In this document: in pieces, positions 38,506 to 46,309 of the stretch
How the letters are laid out: the number at the start of each line of letters is the position of its first letter
Position numbering within the stretch: position 1 is the stretch's first letter
Source: Myxococcaceae bacterium
GTDB taxonomy: Bacteria > Myxococcota > Myxococcia > Myxococcales > Myxococcaceae
Assembly (NCBI GenBank): GCA_019686135.1
Contig: JADGHL010000018.1
Coordinates: 1 to 55,758, forward strand
Direction: 5' to 3'
DNA length: 55,758 bases
Notes under the pieces: model-generated
Databases searched by the model: none
What the model was told of the DNA's origin: nothing
What the model saw: the letters and a program-made list of their open reading frames with translations, nothing else
Program-made: the position numbers and the translations under genes

Positions 38506-38636
38506 CGAACCCGAAGTCGGTCCACCGCGCGGACGTCTACCAGGACCTGCGGAAGGTCGGGACGCACTCGCGAACGACCTGCGCCGGGTGATGAAGCGGC
38601 GAGCCGAACAGCTCGTCACCGGGCTGGGCTCGTGAG
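38502..38636 (+). pseudogene. hipA-like toxin remnant (N-terminus joined to C-terminus)
   Basis: ATG 38502 overlaps the hipB remnant stop. HRADVYQDLRKVGTHSRTT resembles the HipA N-terminal VY...VG.L.RT strand pair. The frame stops at 38591; the adjacent frame then gives ALANDLRRVMKRRAEQLVTG with a stop at 38636, which may be the HipA C-terminus. The kinase core (~350 residues) is absent, so this would be a large internal deletion. Confidence 0.45.
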
Positions 38637-38760
38637 GGCGAGGGCTTGATGCGCGTCGCTCGGCTCCCCTATGACTTGCGTGACCACACCACCACGCACC
38701 TCGGGGGCACCGATCAACGCCTCGCACTCTTCTCGCGTCCATCGTCTGAATCCGGAGCGC
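38616..38760 (-). pseudogene. Uma2-like restriction-fold gene remnant
   Basis: On the minus strand FRRWTREECEALIGAPEV resembles the N-terminal helix of Uma2 (DUF820) proteins (RRWTREEYERLIEAG pattern). It is followed by only ~28 residues before a stop at 38616, and no PD-(D/E)XK core is present. The match is short and tentative. Confidence 0.3.
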
Positions 38761-38767
38761 GCGCTCG

Positions 38768-39847
38768 GTGAGGTTCCGCATGGCGTTTGAGCTCCGCGAA
38801 CTGCGCGCCGGGCTCTCGTGGTCCGCAGCATTCGCGACAGTGTGCGGCGGACTGGCAGGCGTCGCCGCACAGCTCAACGCGCTCGCGGTCGATCCGCCGA
38901 AAGACCTGACCCTCTCCACGCTCGTCGCCCGCGCGCTCATCGGGCTGTTCTGCGGCGTGGCGATTGCCCTGCCCACGTTCCTTCTGACCGCAGCCTGGCT
39001 CCCGCGCCGCTTCGGCTTCTCCGCCGACGAACGCCGCCGGTTCCTGCGGCTGCACGCGGCCAGCGACGTCCTCTTCCTCAGCCTCGGGCTCGGCGCGTTC
39101 GGCGTCCTGTTCCCTCCGGCGCTCGCGTGGGTGCTGCTCGCCGCGTTCATCGTCGCCAACGCCGTCGCCGTCGCCCTGTCGCTCACGCCGGACCGCCGCG
39201 CTCAGGCCTTCGCCTCTCCCGCCGGGCTGTGCGCGCTGTTCTTCGTCTCGGGGATTGCCGCGCTGGTCTACCAGGTGACCTGGGAGCGCGCGCTCTACAC
39301 GTCCTTCGGCGTCAACATCGAGTCGGTCACCGTGGTGGTGACGCTCTTCATGTTCGGGCTGGGGCTGGGCTCGCTCTTCGGCGGCGCGCTCTCGAAGCGC
39401 TTCGGCGATCGCGTGCCGCTGTTGTTCATGGCCTCGGAGCTCTCGGTGGGCGCCTTCGGCGCGGTGAGCCTCCCGCTCATCCGCGCGGTGGGCGACCTCA
39501 CGGTCCAAAAGCCGCTGCCCATCTCCGCGCTGGCCATCTTCGCCCTTCTTTCCTTCCCCACCCTGATGATGGGCGCGACGCTGCCCATCCTCGTCACCCA
39601 CCTCCACGCGCGCTTCCGCCACGTGGGTCGAAGCGTCGGGCTGCTCTACTTCGCCAACACGCTCGGGTCGGCGGTGGCCTGCTACATCACTGTCGACGTG
39701 CTGTTCGTCATCGCCGGACAGCAGGTGGCGGTGCTGTTCGCCGCCGGCTGCAACGCCGCGGTCGGGCTTCTGGTCTTCCGCTACGCGCGCGTGCCCGCCT
39801 CGGCCGCCTCGCCGGATACGCCGCCCACGCCGGAGGTGGCGCCATGA
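38768..39847 (+). CDS. Polytopic membrane protein, N-terminal half of a spermidine synthase-like system
   Basis: The 359-residue protein (GTG 38768; ATG 38780 also good) has about nine to ten membrane helices. From residue ~150, LCALFFVSGIAALVYQVTWERA with LYTSFGVNIESVTVVVTLFM is characteristic of the membrane part of large 'spermidine synthase / fused MFS' proteins, followed by LSFPTLMMGATLPILVTHL and GLLYFANTLGSAVACY. Its stop overlaps the next ATG by 4 bp; that gene carries a further membrane region and the synthase-like domain. So a protein usually made as one chain appears to be two here. Confidence 0.8.
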   Translation: MRFRMAFELRELRAGLSWSAAFATVCGGLAGVAAQLNALAVDPPKDLTLSTLVARALIGLFCGVAIALPTFLLTAAWLPRRFGFSADERRRFLRLHAASDVLFLSLGLGAFGVLFPPALAWVLLAAFIVANAVAVALSLTPDRRAQAFASPAGLCALFFVSGIAALVYQVTWERALYTSFGVNIESVTVVVTLFMFGLGLGSLFGGALSKRFGDRVPLLFMASELSVGAFGAVSLPLIRAVGDLTVQKPLPISALAIFALLSFPTLMMGATLPILVTHLHARFRHVGRSVGLLYFANTLGSAVACYITVDVLFVIAGQQVAVLFAAGCNAAVGLLVFRYARVPASAASPDTPPTPEVAP

Positions 39848-41424
39848 GGCTCCCGGTCGCGCTGCTGTTGGCGGGCCTGGTCGGCTACATCTCGCTGAGC
39901 CAGGAGATCCTCTGGTTCCGCGTGGTCTCCTACTCCGATGGCGGCCGGCCGCAGTCATTCGGGCACGTGCTCGGCGCGTTCCTCATCGGCATCGCGCTCG
40001 GGGCGCTCGTCGCCAAGCACCTCACCGAACGGCGCGCGCCCAACCCCGGGTGGTTCGGCGCCGCGCTCGCCCTCGCCGCGCCGGTGTTCTACCTGTCCAT
40101 CCCGCTGGTCGCGCAGATCTCCGCGCGCCTGCCCGCGCTGACGACGCTCAGCACCTGGGCCGCGGTGATGGGCGTGGCGCTCTGCTCCGGCGTGGTGTTC
40201 CCACTGCTCAGCCACTTCGCCATCCGCGAAGGCTCCAGCGTCGGCTCGGGGCTCTCGTGGGTCTACTTCTGCAACATCGTCGGGTCGATCCTCGGGCCGC
40301 TGTTCACGACGTTCGTGCTCATGGATCGGATCGAGCTCGGCCAGCTCATCCGGCTGGTCGCCGGGCTCATGCTCGCCGCCGCGCTGGTGGCCACGCTGAC
40401 CTCTGCGTCGACGACGCGAATGCGCCGGAGGGTGGTGGGCGCGGTGCTCGTCAGCGCGGCCGCGCTCATCCTTCTGCACCGTCCGCTCTACGGCTCGTTG
40501 ATCGAAACCCTGCACTGGAACGAGCACGTGGACGAGCACGGCCCGTTCGAGCACATCGTGCAGACGCGCAGCGGGATCATCGCCGTCGAACGCCGCGGCA
40601 TCGATCACCTCATCTTCGGGGACGGCGTCTACGACGGCGCCTTCAACGTCGACCCCGTCGCGGACGTAAACGGAATCCGCCGCGGGTACGCGCTGGCGAT
40701 GCTGCACCGGAACCCGGTGAAGGTCCTGGAGATCGGCCTGTCGAGCGCGTCCTGGACCTGGGTGCTGGCGCGCCACCGGGGTATCCAGCGGATCCAGTCA
40801 GTGGAGATCAACCCGGGCTATCTGGAGGTGATCCGCCACTTCCCGGAGCAGTCGACGGTGCCTTCGGATCCGAAGGTGTCGATCGCCATCGACGATGGCC
40901 GCCGCTGGTTGAACCGCAACCCGGGCGCGAAGTTCGACGCCATCGTGATGAACACCTCGTTCTTCTGGCGGAGCATGAGCACCAACCTGCTGTCCGGGGA
41001 CTTCCTCGAGCAGCTGAAGGCGCACCTCGAACCGGGCGGCGTGGTCTTCTACAACACCACCGGCTCCGACGACGTCCGCCACACCGCCGCGCAGCATTTC
41101 CGGCACGTGGTCCGGGTGGCGACCTTCATCGCGTGCTCGGACGCGCCGTTCGACCAGACGCCCGAAGAGCGGCGGCGCAACCTCCTCCAATTCGTCCAGG
41201 GCCCGGCCCAGCGGCCGATCCTCGACCCCGACAACCCCGAGACCGCGGCGGTGCTCGACGAGTTGGTGCAGATGCCGCTCGAGGACGAGGCCGAGGCGCT
41301 GAGGGCGCGCACCGCTCAGTGGACCGTCACCGACGACAACATGGCCACCGAGTACAAGAGCGGCGTGCGCTTCTTCGACCCCGAGGTCAGCTGGTCCAGG
41401 CTGTTCGAACGGGTGCGCCGCTGA
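39844..41424 (+). CDS. Membrane protein with divergent spermidine synthase-like domain
   Basis: The 526-residue protein (ATG 39844) has about seven helices in its first ~220 residues (YISLSQEILWFRVVSY, SWVYFCNIVGSILGPLF). The C-terminal domain resembles polyamine aminopropyltransferases: RSGIIAVERR, LIFGDGVYDGAFNVDP, AMLHRNPVKVLEIGLSSASW, then VEINPGYLEVIRHFPEQ and AIDDGRRWLN. The cofactor-binding loop reads GLSSASW rather than the usual GGGDGG, so catalysis may be altered or lost. It is coupled to the preceding membrane gene. Its 3' end overlaps the convergent PAP2-like gene by 38 bp. True polyamine synthesis is doubtful; membrane-bound members of this family remain poorly defined. Confidence 0.82.
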   Translation: MRLPVALLLAGLVGYISLSQEILWFRVVSYSDGGRPQSFGHVLGAFLIGIALGALVAKHLTERRAPNPGWFGAALALAAPVFYLSIPLVAQISARLPALTTLSTWAAVMGVALCSGVVFPLLSHFAIREGSSVGSGLSWVYFCNIVGSILGPLFTTFVLMDRIELGQLIRLVAGLMLAAALVATLTSASTTRMRRRVVGAVLVSAAALILLHRPLYGSLIETLHWNEHVDEHGPFEHIVQTRSGIIAVERRGIDHLIFGDGVYDGAFNVDPVADVNGIRRGYALAMLHRNPVKVLEIGLSSASWTWVLARHRGIQRIQSVEINPGYLEVIRHFPEQSTVPSDPKVSIAIDDGRRWLNRNPGAKFDAIVMNTSFFWRSMSTNLLSGDFLEQLKAHLEPGGVVFYNTTGSDDVRHTAAQHFRHVVRVATFIACSDAPFDQTPEERRRNLLQFVQGPAQRPILDPDNPETAAVLDELVQMPLEDEAEALRARTAQWTVTDDNMATEYKSGVRFFDPEVSWSRLFERVRR

Positions 41425-42571
41425 CGGCGTAGAGCCGCCGGGCCAGCCACACCGCGCCCAGCGCCAGCGGCACGCCGACGATCACGTCGATGACGTAGTG
41501 GTAGCGCAAGTACACGCACGCGAACGGGATGCTGGCGACGATCGGCAACAGGAACCAGAACAGCCGCTTCGCGTGCCGCCGCGCCTCGAGGAGGAAGATC
41601 AGCGTGGTGGCGGTGTGCAGACTGGGGAAGCAGTCGCGCGGGACTCGCAGCCGGTCCATCAGGTTCTCCTTCATCCAGCGCGAGTAGTAGTCGCCGAGGT
41701 CGACGGTGAAGTGCTGGGTGAAGACAGGGCCCTGCGCCGGGACGATCGTGTAACAGAAGAAGCCGACGGCGAGCGCGAAGCAGATCGCGAAGGTGAGCTC
41801 CCGGAACGCGCGCGGGTCCTCGCGGAAGTAGAAGAGCCCGAAGCACAGCGGGAAGATCGGCCCGTAGAAGGTGTACGCGAAGGTCAGCCACTCGGAGAGC
41901 GGCCGGTTGATGATCGCCTGCAGGGCCAGCACCGGGTCGTGACCGAAGAAGAGCGCGCGGTCGATCGCCGAAAGGAGCGCGTCCTTGTCCTCGGACTCGG
42001 GGCGGTCCAGCACCGCGCCCAAAATGCCGTAGGAGAACAGCAGCGTCAGCAGCGGCGCCCAGTCCCGCACCGCCCGGCCGATCCCCTTCGCCGACTCCGC
42101 GAGGAACACGCGCGCGTTCAGGCCGCCGTGCTGTTTGACGTGGATCCCCGCCGCCAGCCACACCAGCACCAGCGGCAACCCGGCCAGCGCGAACCGCCGC
42201 CATAGCCACCAGATCGCGCGCAGCCCCGCGGCCAGCGCTCCGCCCTGATCCAGGCTGAAGGCGCCAGCGGGCAGGCGGATGACCGTCACCACATCCAGCG
42301 CCAGCGGCACAAGCACGATCGGCAGAAGGACCCAGTGCGCCCGCGCGAAGGCCCGCGCCTCCTCGGGCCACCTGAGCGCCCGGAAGCGCAGCACCTGGCG
42401 CGCGAACACCACCACCATCAGCGCGGCGAAGAGGTCGAAGCGCCGCAGCTCCCCGTCGCCGACCGTCAGCCCTCGTACGGCGATCTGCGCGCCCAGCCAG
42501 GTGAGGAAGATGAGCGCCACCCACTCTGCCGGACGGATGCGCTGAAGCAGGTGGCCTCGGCGCACGGGCAC
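41387..42571 (-). CDS. PAP2/AUR1-like membrane phosphatase or phosphotransferase
   Basis: The 394-residue protein (GTG 42571) has about eight membrane helices. The PAP2 (type 2 phosphatidic acid phosphatase) motifs are C2 DCFPSLHTATT and C3 YLRYHYVIDVIVG, matching the PAP2_3/AUR1 branch that includes inositol phosphorylceramide synthases. RALFFGHDPVLALQAIINRP with FAYTFYGPIFPL is the usual pre-motif region of that branch. Substrate is therefore probably a lipid phosphate or head-group donor. It starts 2 bp after the livF stop, so it should be the last gene of the liv transcript, an unexpected position. Its last 38 bp overlap the convergent gene. Confidence 0.85.
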   Translation of the reverse strand: MPVRRGHLLQRIRPAEWVALIFLTWLGAQIAVRGLTVGDGELRRFDLFAALMVVVFARQVLRFRALRWPEEARAFARAHWVLLPIVLVPLALDVVTVIRLPAGAFSLDQGGALAAGLRAIWWLWRRFALAGLPLVLVWLAAGIHVKQHGGLNARVFLAESAKGIGRAVRDWAPLLTLLFSYGILGAVLDRPESEDKDALLSAIDRALFFGHDPVLALQAIINRPLSEWLTFAYTFYGPIFPLCFGLFYFREDPRAFRELTFAICFALAVGFFCYTIVPAQGPVFTQHFTVDLGDYYSRWMKENLMDRLRVPRDCFPSLHTATTLIFLLEARRHAKRLFWFLLPIVASIPFACVYLRYHYVIDVIVGVPLALGAVWLARRLYAVSGAPVRTAWTS

Positions 42572-42573
42572 CC

Positions 42574-43350
42574 CTACTCGCCGAGGTACGCCTTGCGGAC
42601 CTCCGGGCTCTCCAGAAGCTCGCGGCCGGGTCCGGCCATCACCACTTCGCCGGTCTCCAGCACGTAGCCGTAGTGGGCCAGCTGCAGCGCGAGGTGCGCG
42701 TTCTGTTCCACCAGGAGAATCGACATTCCGCGCTCGTTCACTTCCTTGAGGGTGCGGAAGATCGTCTCGGTCACCTGCGGTGCCAGGCCCAGCGAGGGCT
42801 CGTCGAGCAAAAGTAGCTTCGGCCGGCTCATCAGCGCGCGCGAGATGGCCAGCATCTGCTGTTCGCCGCCAGAGAGCGTGCCCGCCATCTGCTTGCGGCG
42901 CTCCTTGATGCGGGGGAACAGGTGGAAGCAGTACTCGAGGTCCTTCGCGATCTCCGCGGTGTCCCTGCGCCGGTATGCGCCCAGGTCGAGGTTCTCCTCC
43001 ACCGTGAGGTTGAGGAAGATGCCCCGGCCCTCCGGTGCGTGCGCCATCCCACGCGGGACCAGTTGGTGCGCCTTCAGCCCGGTGACGTCCCGGCCGTCGA
43101 GGAGGATCTTCCCACCGGCCGGCTTGAGCATCCCGCTCACCGCCCGCAGCGTGGACGTCTTCCCCGCGCCGTTGGCGCCGATCAGGGCCACCACTTCCGC
43201 GCGGCCGACGGTGAGGTCGATCCCGCGCAAGGCCTGGATCGCTCCGTAGGACACCCGCAGGCCCTGGATCTCGAGGTGCGGTTCGCGCGGCGCCCGGGTC
43301 CCCAGCACCTTCACCCCGCCGGTCTCCTGTGCCACCGCCGCGCCGCTCAT
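42574..43350 (-). CDS. livF: Branched-chain amino acid-type ABC transporter ATPase LivF
   Basis: The 258-residue ATPase (ATG 43350) has Walker A GANGAGKT, Q loop region, signature LSGGEQQ, Walker B LLLLDEPSLGL and switch His in LVEQNAH. APQVTETIFRTLKEVNERG is characteristic of LivF, and the ending PEVRKAYLGE is typical. An N-terminal extension of ~24 residues precedes LEIQGLRVSYG. ATG overlaps the livG stop by 4 bp. It powers uptake of Leu/Ile/Val or another amphipathic substrate together with LivG. Confidence 0.95.
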   Translation of the reverse strand: MSGAAVAQETGGVKVLGTRAPREPHLEIQGLRVSYGAIQALRGIDLTVGRAEVVALIGANGAGKTSTLRAVSGMLKPAGGKILLDGRDVTGLKAHQLVPRGMAHAPEGRGIFLNLTVEENLDLGAYRRRDTAEIAKDLEYCFHLFPRIKERRKQMAGTLSGGEQQMLAISRALMSRPKLLLLDEPSLGLAPQVTETIFRTLKEVNERGMSILLVEQNAHLALQLAHYGYVLETGEVVMAGPGRELLESPEVRKAYLGE

Positions 43351-44255
43351 GCGCCGCTCCCGGCAGCCGCCGCGTGCGCCGCAGCGAAGGATTCGCCGAG
43401 GTACGCCTCGATCACCTTCGGGTTGGTGCGGACCTCCGCCGGCCCGCCCGCGGCGATCGTCTCACCGTGGTCGAGCACGGTGATGTGCTCGCAGATGCCC
43501 ATCACCAGCTTCATGTCGTGCTCGATGACCAGGATCCCCAGCGAGAACTTCTCGCGGAGCTCGCGGATCAGCACCATCAGGTCCGCCTTCTCGCGGGTGT
43601 TCATCCCCGCGGCCGGCTCGTCGAGCAGCAGCACCTTCGGGTTGGTGGCCAGCGCACGGGCGATCTCCAGACGGCGCTGCTCGCCGTAGGGCAGGTTGCG
43701 CGCCTCCTCGTCGCGGCGGTGGAGCAGCCCCATGGTCTCCAAAAGGCCCTCGGCCTTCTTGGTCACCTCCGCCTCTTCGCGGAGGAAGCCCGGGGTGAGC
43801 AGAAGCGCCCGCCACCAGTCGACGTAGTTGTTGAGTGCATGCAGCGCGTTGGTGAACCACAGCGCCGAGGTCCCGCGCTCCAGCCGGTCCAGCGTCTCGC
43901 GCCGGACCACCGAGTACGACTCGGAGAGGCAGGCCACCTTCACGTTGTCGATCGCCGTCAGCTCCTTGAAGAGCCGGATGTTCTGGAAGGTGCGCGCCAC
44001 GCCCAGGCGGTTGATCTGGTGCGGCTTGCGTCCGTTGATCCGGTTCCCGCTGACGAAGACGTCGCCGCTGGTGGGCCGATAGACGCCGGTGAGCACGTTG
44101 AAGGCGGTGGTCTTCCCCGCGCCGTTGGGGCCGATGAGCCCCTTCAGATCGCCCTTGTGGATCTCCAAGTTGAAGTCGGTGAGCGCCCGCAGACCGCCGA
44201 ACTGGATCGACACCGACTTCGCGTGCAGCAACGGTTCGCCGGGCACCAGGTTCAC
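43347..44255 (-). CDS. livG: Branched-chain amino acid-type ABC transporter ATPase LivG
   Basis: The 302-residue ATPase starts at GTG 44255, which overlaps the livM stop (GTGA); the longer upstream frame is livM's shadow. Motifs: Walker A GPNGAGKTT, GVARTFQNIRLF (the LivG Q-loop signature), an elongated helical insertion of WWRALLLTPGFLREE type, signature LPYGEQRR, Walker B LLLDEPAAGMN and IEHDMKLVMG. All residues for ATP hydrolysis are present. The operon order livK-H-M-G-F is the standard one. Confidence 0.95.
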   Translation of the reverse strand: MNLVPGEPLLHAKSVSIQFGGLRALTDFNLEIHKGDLKGLIGPNGAGKTTAFNVLTGVYRPTSGDVFVSGNRINGRKPHQINRLGVARTFQNIRLFKELTAIDNVKVACLSESYSVVRRETLDRLERGTSALWFTNALHALNNYVDWWRALLLTPGFLREEAEVTKKAEGLLETMGLLHRRDEEARNLPYGEQRRLEIARALATNPKVLLLDEPAAGMNTREKADLMVLIRELREKFSLGILVIEHDMKLVMGICEHITVLDHGETIAAGGPAEVRTNPKVIEAYLGESFAAAHAAAAGSGA

Positions 44256-45313
44256 CGCATCCCCTTCCGTCTGCGCGACAGCCACTTCGGCGCGACGTCC
44301 CAGATCTCCTTCGTCCCGAACAGGCCCTGCGGCCGAAGGAGCATCAGCGCCACGAGGAGCATGCCGTAGATGGGCATGCGGATCTGATCGACGCGCTGAG
44401 CCAGCGTCTGATCGCCGCCGCCGAGCTGGGTGAAAATGGACCTGAGCGCCTCCGGCAGGAGCGTGAGGAACACCGCGGCGACGATCGACCCCGTCGTGGA
44501 GCCCAGCCCGCCGGCGACGATCATCACGACGATCTCCATGCTCTTCACGAAGGTGAAGGAGCCGGGGTTGATGATCCCCACGAAGTGCGCGAACAGCCCG
44601 CCCGCCACGCCGGCGAAGAAGGCGGAGATCACGAACGCGCGGACCTTGTACGCGGTGGTGTTCACACCCATCGCCTCCGCGGCGATCTCGTCCTCGCGGA
44701 TCGCCAGGAGTGAACGCCCGTGCGCGGAGGAGGCGATCCGCCGCGCGGCGAGGATGGTGAGGAACACCCAGAACATCACCATGAAGATCGACGAGCGCTG
44801 CGGGATGCCGGAGAGACCGAGCGCGCGGCCGAACATCTCGGTGTTCTGGACGATGACGCGGATGATCTCCCCGAAGCCGAGCGTGACGATCGCCAGGTAG
44901 TCGCCCTTGAGGCGCAACGACGGCAGGCCGACGAGGAAGCCGAACACGGCCGCCACCGCGCCCCCGAGCAGGAGCGCAAACACGAACATCAGCTGGTCGG
45001 ACGCGGCGACCGACTGCATGAACGGCAGGTAGACGTCCTTCGTCTCCAGCGAGAACTTGCCGGCGATGTACGCGCCCACGGCCATGAACCCGGCGTGGCC
45101 GATGGAGAACTGGCCCGTCATCCCGTTCACGATGTTCAGCGACACCGCGAGGATCACGTTCACGCCGACGATGGACGCGATGTAGACGAGGAACGGGGCC
45201 TGCGCGGTGGCCCACTGTGCGAGCGCGAGGATCGGCAGCGACAGGAGGATCGGCAGCGGCCCGCGCAGCCAGCCGGGCACACCGCTGAACCTGGGCGCCG
45301 CGACGCTCTCCAT
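44252..45313 (-). CDS. livM: Branched-chain amino acid-type ABC permease LivM
   Basis: The 353-residue permease (ATG 45313) has about nine helices and the LivM signatures NGMTGQFSIGHAGFMAVGAY and GLPSLRLKGDYLAIVTLGFG, plus SAFFAGVAGGLFAHF and NPGSFTFVKSMEIVVMIVAG. ATG shares one base with the livH stop (TGATG). Its C-terminus ends in a basic tail RRRKGMR. It pairs with LivH as the membrane channel. Confidence 0.95.
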   Translation of the reverse strand: MESVAAPRFSGVPGWLRGPLPILLSLPILALAQWATAQAPFLVYIASIVGVNVILAVSLNIVNGMTGQFSIGHAGFMAVGAYIAGKFSLETKDVYLPFMQSVAASDQLMFVFALLLGGAVAAVFGFLVGLPSLRLKGDYLAIVTLGFGEIIRVIVQNTEMFGRALGLSGIPQRSSIFMVMFWVFLTILAARRIASSAHGRSLLAIREDEIAAEAMGVNTTAYKVRAFVISAFFAGVAGGLFAHFVGIINPGSFTFVKSMEIVVMIVAGGLGSTTGSIVAAVFLTLLPEALRSIFTQLGGGDQTLAQRVDQIRMPIYGMLLVALMLLRPQGLFGTKEIWDVAPKWLSRRRKGMR

Positions 45314-46296
45314 CAGACCTTCTCCGCGGTGACGCGCCCGAAGATGCCCTCCGGCCGCACCAGGAGGACGATGATGAGGAACCCGAACGCCACCGCGTCA
45401 CGCCACGACGACCCGGTGAAGCCGACGCCCAGGCTGTCGAGGTGGAGCACCGCGCCCAGCCCGCGGAGCACATCGCCCGCGTAGCCGACGACGAACTCCT
45501 CGGTGAGGCCCAGCAGGATCGCCCCGGCCACCGCGCCGGGGACATGGCCGATGCCGCCGATCACCGCCGCCACGAAGGCCTTGAGGCCGACGTACAGGCC
45601 CATCAAGGGCTGCACCGCGGTGTCCTTGATGGCGTAGAGGATGCCGGCCCCCGCGGCGAGCGCGCTGCCGAGCATGAAGGTGAAGGCGATCACCCGGTCC
45701 ACCGGGATGCCCATGAGCGCGGCGATCCGGTGGTCGAAGGACACCGCGCGCATCGCCCGGCCGAAGCGCGTCCTAAAAACGAGGATCTGCAGCCCGAGCA
45801 TCAGCAGGATGGCGATGAGGAAGCTGATGACCTGCCAGTTCCAGATGATGACGTCGTGGTCGCCGATGACGATCCACTCGTGCGGCTTGATGATCTCCGG
45901 GAACGCGCGCGGGGAGGCGCCGGGGAGAAAGCCGATGTCGAGCTGGAACCCGTAGGAGAGCGTGAACGAGATCCCGATCGCGGTGATGAGCGAGGTCAGG
46001 CGCGACTTGTCCCGGAGCGGGCGGTAGGCCAGCCGTTCGATCAGAAAGCCGAGGAGCCCGCAGCCGGCCATCGACAGCAGAAAGACCAGCGTGGCGCCGA
46101 GGAAGGTGGACTGGTGTTCGCGCCCCAGATGCCCGGCGGTGGCGTAGCCCATGTACACGCCGACCATCATCACGTCGCCGTGGGCGAAGTTGATGAGCTT
46201 GAGGACGCCGTAGACCATCGTGTAGCCCAGCGCGACGAGGGCGTAGATGGTGCCGGCGGCCAGCCCGTTGATGAGGTGCTGGATGAGGTCGTTCAA
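45313..46296 (-). CDS. livH: Branched-chain amino acid-type ABC permease LivH
   Basis: The 327-residue permease uses TTG 46296; the protein then begins NDLIQHLINGLAAGTIYALV, exactly as LivH proteins do, and no other start is available. LINFAHGDVMMVGVYMGY, GRAMRAVSFDHRIAALMGI and KAFVAAVIGGIGHVPGAVAG are the family signatures. The stretch ~105-165 (LDIGFLPGASPRAFPEIIKP) is somewhat longer than in E. coli LivH. livK ends 13 bp upstream. Confidence 0.95.
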   Translation of the reverse strand: MNDLIQHLINGLAAGTIYALVALGYTMVYGVLKLINFAHGDVMMVGVYMGYATAGHLGREHQSTFLGATLVFLLSMAGCGLLGFLIERLAYRPLRDKSRLTSLITAIGISFTLSYGFQLDIGFLPGASPRAFPEIIKPHEWIVIGDHDVIIWNWQVISFLIAILLMLGLQILVFRTRFGRAMRAVSFDHRIAALMGIPVDRVIAFTFMLGSALAAGAGILYAIKDTAVQPLMGLYVGLKAFVAAVIGGIGHVPGAVAGAILLGLTEEFVVGYAGDVLRGLGAVLHLDSLGVGFTGSSWRDAVAFGFLIIVLLVRPEGIFGRVTAEKV

Positions 46297-46309
46297 GGCT
46301 CGACGGGCC

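Noticed and set aside
35778-38591. A 937-codon plus-strand frame
   Set aside because: It is a shadow of the family B polymerase; only its last 30 codons coincide with the hipA remnant.
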